Assembly (NCBI RefSeq): GCF_000002075.1
Contig: NW_004798097.1
Location: 129,124 to 193,123, forward strand
DNA length: 64,000 bases
Reading direction: 5' to 3'
From: Aplysia californica
Taxonomy: Eukaryota > Mollusca > Gastropoda > Aplysiida > Aplysiidae
A program made the translations under genes and the position numbers. Below, one piece after another: positions 58,701-62,700 of this stretch (its first letter is position 1; every line of letters starts with the position of its first letter). The notes below the pieces were generated by a model. That model had not been told where the DNA came from, did no database searches, and saw only the letters and a program-made list of their open reading frames with translations.

Positions 58701-60447
58701 TCCCTCTCCCTCTCTCTCCCTCTCACTCACAATCCTAATTCTCCCCTCTTCTTTCTCTGTGCAGATGATTACAACTACCTGCGTAGCTTCCTTGAGAAAA
58801 TGGCCCTGCCTGAACACAGTCTCAGTATCCTCAACTGGGCCAGCAGTGGCAAAGTTTTCCTTGACTTCATCAACATCCGAGAGCGACTGGAGCTACTCAA
58901 GCAGGTAGGTCTTTGTCATGTGCGCCATTGCACTTGGACTCTTTGTGTTGCTTGCTGGGGTTGGACTTGATATCTTTTGGGTAACTCGCATTTTTGCACA
59001 TGTAAAGCTACAAACATTTACACACATACACACCCACACACACAGTAAAGCTACAAACATTTACACACATACACACACACACACACACTCACTCACGCCA
59101 TCCCTCATTACACCACTGTCACTGATGTTCAGAGCTCAGTGAAATATTTAATGAGGAATATTTTGCTGTTTGTGATTACGACTGTAAAAACTTTGATTGT
59201 CAATTATTTTAAATATCAAATCATGGTCTTTGTTGCTCGTCATTGCACACTTACGTGGTATCGGTAGATCCCAACAATCCCACTACTTTGATTAAGATAG
59301 AGTCGATCACTTTTTTTTTTTCATATGAATAAATAAACTTTCGAGTTAAGAGAAGGATGGCAGATATTTATTATTGTTTCCCCTGACACATGGTAATTAC
59401 CAAGTTCGAGGCTGACTTTCATTCCATTCTCTCATTTCCTTCTCGTTTTTCCAGCAAGAGCCAACACCGTATGATCTGGAAGAGCTGGAGCCAGAAGTGC
59501 GTTCCTTGTGCTCCCGTGTAAAGTCCCTGACTTGCCTCAACGCTAAGGACCGACTGTGCCAAGCAGAGATGTCCAAGACAGCTGCCAGCGTGCTCCGCAC
59601 CTTCCGCGACCTACAGGGGAAGCTTTCTGTCAGGTAGCTGCGGATGTCCGTATCTCGTTTTGTACTAAAGTTTTACATGTTCAGCATTTCAGACTTCATG
59701 TGAAAAGATTCAGGTAAAAAGGGCTGATGTCTTGAAGATGTCCTAACAAATTCCGTTGTAATCAAGATTCTGAGAGCTGAGGAGCTTTAGGACATTGCAA
59801 ACAGAACGAATCCAAGATTTTTACGGGTCGGGGGAAAGGGCGTAGACAAGTTTTTCATTGAAGAAAATCAATTGTCGAGCAGTTACAGTTTGAATGGAGG
59901 ATGTGAGTTAGTGAATAGTGAGATGACTCCTTTTTTAGTGTTTGAAATTATACAATTTTGCCATGCAGACTTTGGTTTGCTTGCAATATTTTGATATTGT
60001 GAATTCTGAAACATATTATGACTACCTGGTTCTTGTTCAGCTTCTTTTTCTATTTGTTACATGTTTTGTAGTTTGAATTGGGTACATCCTCCAAAAGTCA
60101 TATGTAAGAGGGGCATGATCTATATCTTTCATTTTTATGTAATAGCACCGTGCTTTTTGAATGGGCTATCTTCATTGGTGTTTTTTAAATTATTATTATT
60201 ATTACAATTGCTAGTATGGTATTTTTTTCTTGTAACTTTTGGACAAAAATCTAAGATTGATGTCACAAAAGTAGTCAAATGCTTTTCAAAAACATCTGCA
60301 ACAAATTTAGAGGAATCTCATGAAGCACTTTTTGGTACGGTCCTCAGGTTTCTGACTGAGCACATTCCTGATTTGCCAATGCCGGAGGACTATAAACTGC
60401 AAGAACTGCGAGCCATCACTCAAGCTCGTGTGCTGGAGTTGGCGTAG
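15462..60447 (+). CDS. NUP98: Nuclear pore complex protein Nup98-Nup96 precursor (whole gene)
   Basis: Thirty-eight coding exons with GT/AG borders and matching phases join into one frame from ATG at 15497 to TAG at 60445-60447. The product is about 1861 residues (human about 1817). Order by residue: FG/GLFG repeats 1-500 with the Gle2/Rae1-binding GLEBS motif at about 175-230; linker; autoproteolytic domain about 750-905 with cleavage between F901 and S902; then Nup96, an alpha-solenoid of the Nup107-160 scaffold complex. The GLFG part forms the permeability barrier and supports mRNA export. The Nup96 part is a structural Y-complex subunit. Exon calls rest on conservation with animal Nup98-96 plus splice phase. 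Two exons are duplicated in tandem (37038-40247). Residue numbers count one copy of that pair and include the microexon 43295-43318. Confidence 0.95.
15917..15940 (+). CDS. NUP98: NUP98 coding exon 2 (24-nt microexon)
   Basis: Acceptor CACACAG, donor GTGAGT, 24 nt, phase 1 to 1. Encodes SSFGNFGS, one FG repeat. Skipping it would preserve the frame. Confidence 0.75.
15941..17861. other. NUP98 intron 2, nothing recognised
   Basis: About 1.9 kb of AT-rich intron. I found no exon-like block between good splice sites and no member of the repeat families described here. Confidence 0.5.
17862..18029 (+). CDS. NUP98: NUP98 coding exon 3
   Basis: Acceptor TTTTTGCACAG, donor GTAAGC, 168 nt, phase 1 to 1. 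Gly/Ser-rich with [21 protein letters not shown] and GFGQPQ repeats. Confidence 0.9.
18439..18576 (+). CDS. NUP98: NUP98 coding exon 4
   Basis: 138 nt, phase 1 to 1, repeats AFGGTPN, GGLFGSN, SLFSSP and GGFGGQ. The acceptor is a tandem CAGCAG, so the first codon may be included or skipped in frame. Donor GTACAG. Confidence 0.88.
18725..18895 (+). mobile_element. SINE copy, diverged
   Basis: GGTGCTCTGATGTTGTTTGC head, TTTCTTTCCTATTACC middle, TCTAATCTTCGGCACTTATA tail and a TTAAAAC end. Sense orientation in intron 4. Confidence 0.65.
19130..19395 (+). CDS. NUP98: NUP98 coding exon 5, GLEBS motif
   Basis: 266 nt, phase 1 to 0. FG repeats (GGLFGAG, SLFGQ, GAFGN) are followed by the GLEBS motif: [18 protein letters not shown], then [20 protein letters not shown]. 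This is nearly identical to the human Rae1/Gle2-binding segment. Donor GTGAGT. Confidence 0.95.
19555..19729 (+). CDS. NUP98: NUP98 coding exon 6
   Basis: 175 nt, phase 0 to 1. Completes GLEBS with [14 protein letters not shown], then [17 protein letters not shown] and AGFGG repeats. Acceptor CTATTCAG, donor GTAAGT. Confidence 0.93.
20699..20847 (+). CDS. NUP98: NUP98 coding exon 7
   Basis: 149 nt, phase 1 to 0. Repeats GFGSTSS, PLFGTST, GFGFGT and SLFGN. Donor GTCAGT. Confidence 0.9.
20910..21046. repeat. (CT)n tract ending in a C30 run
   Basis: CT/TCTCCC repeats pass into about 30 consecutive C (21017-21046) within intron 7. Confidence 0.95.
21578..21691 (+). CDS. NUP98: NUP98 coding exon 8
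   Basis: 114 nt, phase 0 to 0. Repeats [12 protein letters not shown] and VGFGANTG. Acceptor TTTTTTCACAG, donor GTGAGT. Confidence 0.88.
22477..22627 (+). CDS. NUP98: NUP98 coding exon 9
   Basis: 151 nt, phase 0 to 1. Repeats [27 protein letters not shown] and SGFGG. Acceptor CTTTTCAG, donor GTATGA. Confidence 0.88.
22971..23162 (+). CDS. NUP98: NUP98 coding exon 10
   Basis: 192 nt, phase 1 to 1. Repeats [26 protein letters not shown] and AFSFGTG. Acceptor TTTCCCCAG, donor GTAACT. Confidence 0.9.
23844..23919 (+). CDS. NUP98: NUP98 coding exon 11
   Basis: 76 nt, phase 1 to 2. Encodes [20 protein letters not shown] and a short Ala/Thr tail, the last FG segment. Donor GTAAGT. Confidence 0.85.
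24030..24100 (+). mobile_element. SINE tail fragment
   Basis: GTGAGTGCCATAAAACCTCT followed by ACTAAAAC is the 3' end of the family. Sense orientation, intron 11. Confidence 0.5.
24118..24535. mobile_element. piggyBac-type MITE, copy 2
   Basis: Starts at TTAA and follows 6885-7292 through the GCCCGCCGAATCAGCGGGC hairpin. The right tip has diverged and lacks a clear TTAA. Intron 11. Confidence 0.75.
24655..24751 (+). CDS. NUP98: NUP98 coding exon 12
   Basis: 97 nt, phase 2 to 0. Encodes [20 protein letters not shown], the counterpart of the human NSLTYSPFGDSPLFRN segment. Donor GTACGG. Confidence 0.92.
25018..25185 (+). mobile_element. SINE copy
   Basis: GGTTGGCGGGTGCTCTGG head, CTTTCCTATCAAACATCG, GTTACTCTCTTGTAACCCCT, tail GCAAGTGCCGTAAAACACTT and an A-rich end. 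Sense, intron 12. Confidence 0.8.
25755..25907 (+). CDS. NUP98: NUP98 coding exon 13
   Basis: 153 nt, phase 0 to 0. Encodes [18 protein letters not shown] and [15 protein letters not shown], matching human ERLKPTNPAAQKAL and TPRPATRVRPKAL. Acceptor CTCTACAG, donor GTAAAG. Confidence 0.93.
25908..28519. other. NUP98 intron 13
   Basis: About 2.6 kb of AT-rich intron. Apart from the possible microexon at 26487 I recognise no exon, tRNA or described repeat. Confidence 0.5.
26487..26510 (+). CDS. NUP98: Possible 24-nt NUP98 microexon
   Basis: A strong acceptor (TTGTTTTCTCTACAG) and a moderate GTGCGG donor enclose 24 nt that are in frame (phase 0 to 0), encoding HEEEKVET before the acidic [11 protein letters not shown]. 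The main frame holds with or without it, so it may be alternative or spurious. Not counted in the protein length. Confidence 0.3.
28520..28737 (+). CDS. NUP98: NUP98 coding exon 14
   Basis: 218 nt, phase 0 to 2. Encodes [13 protein letters not shown] and [15 protein letters not shown], matching human HLFDGLDDDEPS and FMPKKSIKKLVLKN, a conserved linker and basic motif before the autoproteolytic domain. Donor GTGAGT. Confidence 0.93.
29368..29469 (+). CDS. NUP98: NUP98 coding exon 15
   Basis: 102 nt, phase 2 to 2. A polar Ser/Glu-rich linker ([20 protein letters not shown]) with little conservation. Supported by splice sites (TTTTGCAG, GTATGT) and phase. Confidence 0.8.
30252..30405 (+). CDS. 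NUP98: NUP98 coding exon 16
   Basis: 154 nt, phase 2 to 0. Encodes [15 protein letters not shown], close to human DDTIVALNMRAALRNG, then a Thr/Asp-rich linker. Acceptor CTCACTCAG, donor GTAGGT. Confidence 0.87.
30867..31340. mobile_element. Element with 20-bp inverted ends next to exon 17
   Basis: The tips ACATAACAAGAGGGGCCACT (30867-30886) and, reversed at 31321-31340, ACATAACAAGATGGGCCACT differ at one base. A diverged relative lies at 11850-12360, and part of the interior matches 57305-57542. Its right end is 45 bp from the acceptor of exon 17. Confidence 0.7.
31386..31593 (+). CDS. NUP98: NUP98 coding exon 17, start of autoproteolytic domain
   Basis: 208 nt, phase 0 to 1. Encodes [37 protein letters not shown] and AGMNLDD, matching human [20 protein letters not shown] and later. 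This is the first half of the Nup98 autopeptidase fold. Donor GTGAGG. Confidence 0.96.
31885..31965 (+). mobile_element. SINE tail
   Basis: Only the 3' part: CTAATCTTCTGGCGCTCATA, TGACCTTATGCAGTTGCGAG, CTCTACTAAAACTAAAAC. A partial second tail follows at 31974. Sense, intron 17. Confidence 0.75.
32172..32311 (+). CDS. NUP98: NUP98 coding exon 18, autoproteolytic domain
   Basis: 140 nt, phase 1 to 0. Encodes [18 protein letters not shown] and [18 protein letters not shown], nearly identical to the human domain. Acceptor TTTTTTCCCCAG, donor GTATGA. Confidence 0.97.
32774..32887 (+). CDS. NUP98: NUP98 coding exon 19, end of autoproteolytic core
   Basis: 114 nt, phase 0 to 0. Encodes [17 protein letters not shown] and [15 protein letters not shown] (human [12 protein letters not shown]). 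The cleavage residues are on the next exon, across a 3.9-kb intron. Confidence 0.96.
32930..33131 (+). mobile_element. LINE 3'-end fragment
   Basis: Frame with [19 protein letters not shown] and [12 protein letters not shown] ending in a stop: the C-terminal motif of non-LTR reverse transcriptases. It lies 42 bp after exon 19, sense. Confidence 0.8.
33268..34859. mobile_element. Chapaev-like non-autonomous DNA transposon, copy 1
   Basis: Tips CACGGCG and CGCCGTG are flanked by a TCCA duplication (33264-33267 and 34860-34863). The subterminal sequences also pair imperfectly (GGGGTCAC and GTGACCCC, TTTTAGTT and AACTAAAA). It is about 94% identical by eye to 40248-41811. CAC tips with a 4-bp duplication suggest Chapaev/CMC. 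No transposase frame. Confidence 0.75.
34864..35939. other. NUP98 intron 19, nothing recognised
   Basis: AT-rich intron between two elements. No exon-like block found. Confidence 0.45.
35940..36771. mobile_element. Possible TTAA-bounded element
   Basis: TTAACC occurs at the left edge and GGTTAA at the right, with GC-rich ends (CGCCCGCG and CCCGCGC) in a partly mirrored order. The inverted match is weak. Confidence 0.35.
36833..36946 (+). CDS. NUP98: NUP98 coding exon 20, autocleavage site and Nup96 start
   Basis: 114 nt, phase 0 to 0. Starts [18 protein letters not shown], corresponding to human VSHFSKYGLQDSDEEEEE. Cleavage in the family occurs in HF|S, so Nup96 would begin with SKYGLLDD. 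Acceptor GCTCCCAG, donor GTCAGT. Confidence 0.97.
37025..37200 (+). mobile_element. SINE copy at left edge of tandem duplication
   Basis: GTGGGTGGATGGCGGGTGCT head, then GCTTCTTCCCTATGAAACA, TCATTTACCTTATGCAGTTG and GCGCCGTAAAACCTCTACTT. The duplicated block begins inside it, at about 37038. Confidence 0.85.
37706..37804 (+). CDS. NUP98: NUP98 coding exon 21, copy A
   Basis: 99 nt, phase 0 to 0. Encodes [20 protein letters not shown] and [10 protein letters not shown], a Gln-rich basic stretch of N-terminal Nup96. The acceptor is unusual: about 13 A residues separate the pyrimidine tract from the AG. Donor GTATGT. Confidence 0.85.
38247..38382 (+). CDS. NUP98: NUP98 coding exon 22, copy A
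   Basis: 136 nt, phase 0 to 1. Encodes an acidic coil ([20 protein letters not shown], then [17 protein letters not shown]). Joining it to exon 21B or 22B shifts the frame and reaches a stop within that exon; joining to exon 23 is in frame. Confidence 0.85.
38625..38800 (+). mobile_element. Hybrid SINE at the duplication junction
   Basis: The head GTGGGAGGTTGACGGGTGCT matches the downstream SINE (40229). The body CTTCTTCCCTATGAAACA matches the upstream SINE (37025). This is the chimera expected from crossing over between the two. Confidence 0.88.
39306..39404 (+). CDS. NUP98: NUP98 coding exon 21, copy B
   Basis: Same 99 nt as copy A. Its acceptor differs: seven C then ten A before AG, bringing pyrimidines closer to the splice site than in copy A. 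Confidence 0.8.
39847..39982 (+). CDS. NUP98: NUP98 coding exon 22, copy B
   Basis: Same 136 nt and splice sites as copy A. In-frame messages can contain either 22A or 22B, not both. Confidence 0.8.
40248..41811. mobile_element. Chapaev-like non-autonomous DNA transposon, copy 2
   Basis: Tips CACGGCG and CGCCGTG, flanked by TCTG (40244-40247 and 41812-41815). It splits a SINE whose halves lie at 40229-40247 and 41812-41970. Homologous to 33268-34859 in the same orientation. Confidence 0.82.
41812..41970 (+). mobile_element. SINE, right part (left part 40229-40247)
   Basis: Continues after the transposon with TCTGGTGTGTTTTGCTTC, CATTCCTATCAAACATC and tail GCGAGCACCGTAAAACCTCC. The tail ends about 25 bp before the acceptor of exon 23. 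Confidence 0.85.
41997..42113 (+). CDS. NUP98: NUP98 coding exon 23
   Basis: 117 nt, phase 1 to 1. Encodes [20 protein letters not shown] and [11 protein letters not shown], matching human HIASSLGINPHVLQIMKASL. Acceptor TTGTCCTGCAG, donor GTGACT. Confidence 0.92.
42969..43148 (+). mobile_element. SINE copy
   Basis: GTGGGTGGTTGGTGGGTGCT head, CTTTCCTATCAAACATCC, TCATATGACCTTATGCAGTT, GCGAGCACCGTAAAG and ACTAAAACT. Sense, intron 23. Confidence 0.88.
43295..43318 (+). CDS. NUP98: NUP98 coding exon 24 (24-nt microexon, probable)
   Basis: Strong acceptor (GTGCTTTTGTCAG) and donor GTGAGG enclose 24 nt, phase 1 to 1, encoding DLQIKEEE. Exon 23 can also join exon 25 directly in frame, so use may be alternative. 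Confidence 0.5.
43808..44048 (+). mobile_element. SINE copy with internal T run
   Basis: GCGGGTGGCTGGCAGGTTCT head, GATGTGGTTTGCTCCTTC, a partial duplication of the middle around a T tract of about 23, then AATCTTCGGCACTTAAAAGA and GTACTAAAACT. Sense, intron 24. Confidence 0.75.
44126..44344 (+). CDS. NUP98: NUP98 coding exon 25
   Basis: 219 nt, phase 1 to 1. Encodes [20 protein letters not shown] and a Ser/Pro-rich loop ([18 protein letters not shown]). Low conservation; splice sites (CATACCAG, GTATGT) and phase support it. Confidence 0.85.
44654..44684. repeat. C31 homopolymer
   Basis: About 31 consecutive C in intron 25. The length may be unreliable in assembly. Confidence 0.95.
44836..44872 (+). 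mobile_element. Possible SINE tail fragment
   Basis: GCAAATACCGCAAGGCTCTT then ACAAAAATTAAAC resembles the family tail, about 20 bp before the acceptor of exon 26. Confidence 0.35.
44893..45186 (+). CDS. NUP98: NUP98 coding exon 26
   Basis: 294 nt, phase 1 to 1. Ends with the Nup96 motif [20 protein letters not shown] (human [20 protein letters not shown]). Noticeably GC-rich compared with its introns. Acceptor CGACTGCCAG, donor GTAAGA. Confidence 0.95.
45187..45395 (+). repeat. Small tandem duplication after exon 26
   Basis: Two units sharing GCATTGTAAAAT, GCTGAGCTTC and AGAGGACACCACAGATA / GGAGGACACCACAGATA, each roughly 110 bp. Confidence 0.75.
45990..46095 (+). mobile_element. LINE 3'-end remnant
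   Basis: Reads [19 protein letters not shown] then a GATGATGATGAT tail, the conserved end of the same LINE group as 15190-15360. It lies about 65 bp before exon 27. Confidence 0.65.
46160..46299 (+). CDS. NUP98: NUP98 coding exon 27
   Basis: 140 nt, phase 1 to 0. Encodes [20 protein letters not shown] then [20 protein letters not shown] chose the donor GTGGGT at 46300 over GTAAAA at 46304 because only it keeps phase with exon 28. Confidence 0.8.
46365..46535 (+). mobile_element. SINE copy
   Basis: GTGGGTAGTTGGCTGTAGCT head, GCTCCTTCTTTCCTTTATC, GTAACACCTCTAATCTTCAG, GCAAGTGCCGTAAAACTTAC. Sense, intron 27. Confidence 0.85.
46612..46800 (+). mobile_element. tRNA-derived SINE, short
   Basis: Head with A-box-like GTCTAGAGGTTATGGTG and B-box-like CAGGTTTGAAACCC, then CTCCTTTCACCACCTTTCCT as in 55797-56325. 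Tail GAGTGCCCTAAAAAAC and AAATAAAC. Confidence 0.75.
47091..47145 (-). mobile_element. SINE tail, antisense
   Basis: GGTTTTACGGCGCTCGCAAC then GGTCATATGAGCGC is the reverse complement of the family tail. It is the only clear antisense copy I found inside NUP98. Confidence 0.8.
47385..47690 (+). mobile_element. SINE copy with repeated 3' tails
   Basis: GGAGGTTGGCAGGTGCTCTG head and TCTATTGTCCTTAG middle, then three successive tails ending GCTGTAAAACGC, GCTGCAAAAGGC and GCCGTAAAACGCC. The last ends about 35 bp before the acceptor of exon 28. Confidence 0.85.
47722..47866 (+). CDS. NUP98: NUP98 coding exon 28
   Basis: 145 nt, phase 0 to 1. Encodes [20 protein letters not shown] then [12 protein letters not shown] (human LELKLKHSTVHVDELCPLIV). 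The acceptor is CAGAAG, a tandem site that could drop one Lys. Donor GTGAGT. Confidence 0.93.
47867..49190. other. NUP98 intron 28, nothing recognised
   Basis: 1.3 kb intron with a G run at 48397. Open frames here have no splice or domain support. Confidence 0.5.
49191..49286 (+). CDS. NUP98: NUP98 coding exon 29
   Basis: 96 nt, phase 1 to 1. Encodes [19 protein letters not shown] (human WSLTWTLCEALWGHLKELDS). Acceptor CCCCTACAG, donor GTGAGG. Confidence 0.92.
49325..49490 (+). mobile_element. SINE copy, diverged
   Basis: TTCTGGTGTGGTCTGCTCCT head, TGTTACTCTCTAATCTTCAA, CAAGTGCTGAAAAACCCACG. Sense, intron 29. Confidence 0.7.
49745..49910. repeat. (CT)n tract
   Basis: Long CT repeat with C/T interruptions in intron 29. 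Confidence 0.95.
49935..50125 (+). mobile_element. SINE copy next to exon 30
   Basis: GTGAGTGGGTGGTTGGCGGG head; TCATATGGCCTTATGCAGTT, GCAAGTGCCGTAAAACCTCT and ACTAAAACTAAAAC tail. The tail ends about 18 bp before the exon 30 acceptor. Sense. Confidence 0.9.
50141..50253 (+). CDS. NUP98: NUP98 coding exon 30
   Basis: 113 nt, phase 1 to 0. Encodes [20 protein letters not shown] (human EYIQILERRRAFSRWLS). Acceptor TATGTTTCAG, donor GTGAGT. Confidence 0.92.
50476..50665 (+). mobile_element. SINE copy
   Basis: GTGGGTGGTTGGTGGGGGAT head, TCTATCAAACATTTATCG, AATCTTCAGCACTTACATGA, GCAAGTGCCTTAAAAC. Sense, intron 30. Confidence 0.82.
50810..51851. mobile_element. Nested element with CAGACCTGCC tips
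   Basis: Inverted tips CAGACCTGCCTCTC and CAGACCTGCCACTC; CATTA precedes the left tip and follows the right. Several ATCCCGATTTTT copies are clustered near both ends, like subterminal transposase-binding repeats. A large hairpin lies inside. Confidence 0.65.
51198..51426. repeat. Large inverted repeat
   Basis: Arms 51198-51237 and 51387-51426 pair over about 40 bp: TAACTGCGCGTTCAC with GTGAACGCGCAGTTA, and GAGCGACAGT with ACTGTCGCTC. The spacer is about 150 bp. Open frames on both strands here reflect the symmetry. Confidence 0.8.
52536..52718 (+). CDS. NUP98: NUP98 coding exon 31
   Basis: 183 nt, phase 0 to 0. Encodes [20 protein letters not shown] then MSLLMAQ (human LTGKRISEACSLAQQSGDHR). 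Core alpha-solenoid of Nup96. Donor GTAAGC. Confidence 0.95.
52923..53057 (+). repeat. Dispersed repeat, upstream copy
   Basis: About 135 bp beginning AACCTTGTAACATAACATCC and ending GCATAAAAGTTATG. It matches 54611-54741 in direct orientation, so exon 32 sits between the pair. Confidence 0.8.
53139..53275 (+). CDS. NUP98: NUP98 coding exon 32
   Basis: 137 nt, phase 0 to 2. Encodes [17 protein letters not shown] then [13 protein letters not shown] (human LDWKRSLAIHLWY). Acceptor TTGATGCAG, donor GTCAGT. Confidence 0.95.
53350..54062. mobile_element. piggyBac-type element with perfect 19-bp TIR
   Basis: TTAACACATTACACCCTAA is identical in inverted orientation at both ends, each on a TTAA (53350-53353, 54059-54062). 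The interior has an open stretch (53615-53800) reading [19 protein letters not shown] and SDGEIIEF, like the acidic N-terminus of piggyBac transposases, but no catalytic domain. An internally deleted derivative in intron 32. Confidence 0.8.
54196..54320 (+). repeat. Three tandem units, about 53 bp
   Basis: Units share ATTTACATTGTCTGT or ATTTGCATTGTCTGT followed by T(T/C)(T/G)(T/C/A)CAG. Intron 32. Confidence 0.75.
54611..54741 (+). repeat. Dispersed repeat, downstream copy
   Basis: Matches 52923-53057 (AACCTTGTAACATAACATGC to GCATAAAAGTTATG). Intron 32. Confidence 0.8.
54894..55148 (+). CDS. NUP98: NUP98 coding exon 33
   Basis: 255 nt, phase 2 to 2. Encodes [31 protein letters not shown] and [20 protein letters not shown] (human SPLPSYLEGSG, VCFHLLKLYSDRHYDL). 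Acceptor TCTTCCATAG, donor GTAAGA. Confidence 0.95.
55436..55715 (+). CDS. NUP98: NUP98 coding exon 34
   Basis: 280 nt, phase 2 to 0. Encodes [40 protein letters not shown] and [12 protein letters not shown], strongly conserved with human Nup96. Donor GTGAGA. Confidence 0.97.
55797..56325 (+). mobile_element. tRNA-derived SINE, long, with intact B box
   Basis: Head GGGGCTCTCGTGCCCTAGAG with A-box TAGAGGTTAAGGTG and a perfect B box GGTTCGAATCC. Then a pyrimidine-rich middle, a central domain with GCGCACGTTAAAGATCCC, and the tail TCATATGACCTTATGCAGTT, GCGAGCGCCGTAAAAC plus AAACAAACAAACAAAG. It shares its tail with the abundant SINE family. Sense, intron 34. Confidence 0.9.
56422..57265. mobile_element. 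Possible hAT-like element
   Basis: Left tip CAGTGCTTTCAG and, reversed, right tip CAGAGCTTCCAG. TTCCGCAAAT-type subterminal repeats lie at the left end. The flanks are too AT-rich to read a duplication. Confidence 0.45.
57305..57542. mobile_element. MITE with GTAAGCTGACAAA ends
   Basis: Inverted tips CTGCTGTAAGCTGACAAA and CTGCCGTAAGCTGACAAA. Related to 61062-61316 (opposite orientation) and to part of 30867-31340. Intron 34. Confidence 0.75.
57876..57999 (+). CDS. NUP98: NUP98 coding exon 35
   Basis: 124 nt, phase 0 to 1. Encodes [20 protein letters not shown] then ADAIIN (human LFKAEHWNRCHKLIIRHLAS). Acceptor GCTTGTTTCAG, donor GTCAGT. Confidence 0.95.
58625..58740. repeat. (CT)n tract just before exon 36
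   Basis: Long CT repeat ending about 25 bp before the acceptor of exon 36. Confidence 0.95.
58765..58904 (+). CDS. NUP98: NUP98 coding exon 36
   Basis: 140 nt, phase 1 to 0. Encodes [19 protein letters not shown] and [18 protein letters not shown] (human NYDYLKGFLEDLAPPERS, YLDYIRVIEMLRHI). Acceptor CTCTGTGCAG, donor GTAGGT. Confidence 0.95.
59018..59100. repeat. (CA)n microsatellite
   Basis: Duplicated AGCTACAAACATTTACACAC unit followed by CA repeats in intron 36. Confidence 0.85.
59455..59633 (+). CDS. NUP98: NUP98 coding exon 37
   Basis: 179 nt, phase 0 to 2. Encodes [20 protein letters not shown] then [13 protein letters not shown] (human LCSRIEQIQCYSAKDRLAQS). Donor GTAGCT is weak but required by phase. 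Confidence 0.94.
60348..60447 (+). CDS. NUP98: NUP98 last coding exon
   Basis: 100 nt including the TAG stop, entered in phase 2. Encodes [20 protein letters not shown] then [12 protein letters not shown], matching human RLPMPEDYALDELRSLTQSY. Acceptor GGTCCTCAG. Confidence 0.95.
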
Positions 60448-62700
60448 AACAAGTCACACATGTCACAAAAGCAATGAATCTGGATGACAGACAACAGCGA
60501 TGCTTTTAATGAACACCCCTGCGTTGACTCCCTGTACTCGACCACTGGCGATTTTGTTGTCTGGGTAGTTTTATAAGCTAAGTGCTGTCGGTTCAATCTG
60601 TTGTAAGCTGGGTATGATTGTGAGATGGTGACACATTCTCCACGGAACCTGGACGTACTGTTAGCTCAGTTTCATGCCCCACTGTCCTCTGTACCTGTCT
60701 CGTTGAGGAGAGATTGCCAAATCTGGCAGTCTAGTTCGAACAATGCTGTCTTCATTCAAGAGTGCCTGTCGGAGAAAGCTGTTCAAGCTGACATTCTGAT
60801 GCCAGATTCTCCTCAGATCAGTGTTTCCTGACTTTGATGGAGACACTGAACCCCACAATTATTATCTGTGCATTCACCGAACTCTCCTAGTGAGGTGAAA
60901 AGAGCAGGGACACACACAGTGTGTGTGTTTTAGCCTCCTCAGAGCGTCTGAGACTGGCCCACCGAACCCAAGAGGTTGGACCAAACCCTGGTGAGGAACC
61001 AGTGTCATAGACTGGGAGTTTTTGGGGATTGCTAAATGCTGACAAACTAGATGTGATAGGGCTGTACTGCCATAAGCGGACAAAAAACCCTTTTTTTAAA
61101 ATTCACTGCAGTTTCAAGAGAAAGGTTTTTTGTCAGCGTGACCATTTAAAATAGATGGGATTTTTTTCAAAATTTGAATTAAGTTATTTTTAAAAACTAG
61201 CCAGTTTCGCTTTGATTTTTTCAAGCTTTCAATTTAGCACACCCCCCCCCCCCCCAAAAAAAAATGGCAGCAAAACGGGGGGGGAAAATGTGTTTTGTGA
61301 GCTTACGACGGTATAGGTTAGCCCAGTGCTTGCTGCCAAACTACAAAATTTTGTATGGTTGAAGAAGACCTTCCCTGCCTGATGACACTCTTTATGTGTT
61401 CTGAAGTTTCATGTGTTGATTTCTATATTACTCACCCTGCCAAACAAAAAAAATCATTTTCAAAGTTCCAAAGTTTTTGACCATCTGGATGGAAAGTGCT
61501 GTAGGGGAGGCTTGTGTCTCGTCTTGGGAACCAACTTTGCATTCAAAATTGCTTACGAGAGAACAAATACTTTGCAAATGTGCAGAAAAACAGTTTTAAG
61601 TTAGACAATCTTCAAACACTTTCATTGACATAATTGGACTTGTTTTTGATCTGATCTTTCACTTTGTGCCTTTTCTAAACTTGGCTGAACATGGTCCTAG
61701 GGGAAGTTATAGGCGTGACTTTTCCTCAGCGCTCGTAATTTTTCTGAAGCGCCTCGTAGTCTGTGCAGAAGTGTAGTGTAAGTTTTTATGGATACAGTAT
61801 TAGTCTGACGGTAGCGACTCTTTGAAAGTCATTGTAAATTCATTGTCAAAGTACAGGCTCTTGCTTTTAAAAGTCTTGTGGCAAGAGGCGGTCTTTGAAG
61901 AGCATGAAATAGATTGTCATTTAATTTCGTTTTCTATTGTTGGTCACTATGATTTTGTCATATATTTTTTTGTGTTATAATTCTTTTGGTACAATGTGAG
62001 AGCTGCATCCTTGCTGTTTCATTCCTCATATAATTTTCAAAGAAGATTTAATAGGCCTTGAAGTAGGCATGAAACATTTTCAGACATCATTTTTTAAATG
62101 TCAGATGCGTTAATGGCTTCCACCCAGATTTTAAAAAAGCAAGGAACAAACTTATATTGGTGCACTCATGTTGGTTTTTTCTTTCACTTAAAATATCCTC
62201 TTTTTTGGGGGGGGTTTTTTGTTTGGTGGGTCATGAATTCATACAGTTGGAGCCCTTTTTAATCTCTGGATTAATTTTTTTTTCATTTTGCTTCATTTCA
62301 CAATATGATGCATTTCTAATCGTTAGGGTTTCAGTATCAATCTGTATATATATCCATGAGTACTGTAACCTATGAGAATTGCTTTGGTCTGTTTAGTATT
62401 TTGAAGGCTCCTGTATTTTTGTGTACTGGTGACTTTTTTTATGTTTACTTCTTTGTCCTGAATGATGCAGAGCTGATCATAAAATAATGTACAGTATGTT
62501 ATGGCATGAAAGTTAATGTATGTACATTTGGGGGGGATGGTTGTTTTGTTTTCTTGTTTCCTGAAAATAAGCATATTTGAGTGTGTTTACCTCATGATCA
62601 GATGTTTTTTAGATATATGTAAAGTGTTTTGTGTTGAGATGAACTTTTTTTTTCAATAAGCCTTTATTTATATTTTCTTTGTATTTCAAGTGGAATGGCA
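60448..62700 (+). other. NUP98 3' untranslated region (extent uncertain)
   Basis: No coding signal follows the stop. I see no canonical AATAAA in the expected place; AATAAG at 62655-62660 is a weak candidate for the polyadenylation signal, so the end is a guess. A MITE lies inside at 61062-61316. Confidence 0.35.
61062..61316. mobile_element. MITE related to 57305-57542, opposite orientation
   Basis: Tips CTGTACTGCCATAAGC and, reversed, CTATACCGTCGTAAGC. The interior contains the reverse of TTTAAATGGTTACGCTGAC. It lies in the probable 3' UTR. Confidence 0.7.

Noticed and set aside
58236-58764. Long open frame running into NUP98 exon 36
   Set aside because: It crosses a (CT)n tract and lacks conserved residues. 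The acceptor at 58764 explains the real exon.
60061-60347. Open frame upstream of and in phase with the last NUP98 exon
   Set aside because: It could suggest a longer last exon, but the incoming phase from exon 37 allows only the acceptor before 60348; other AGs tested give the wrong phase or a stop.
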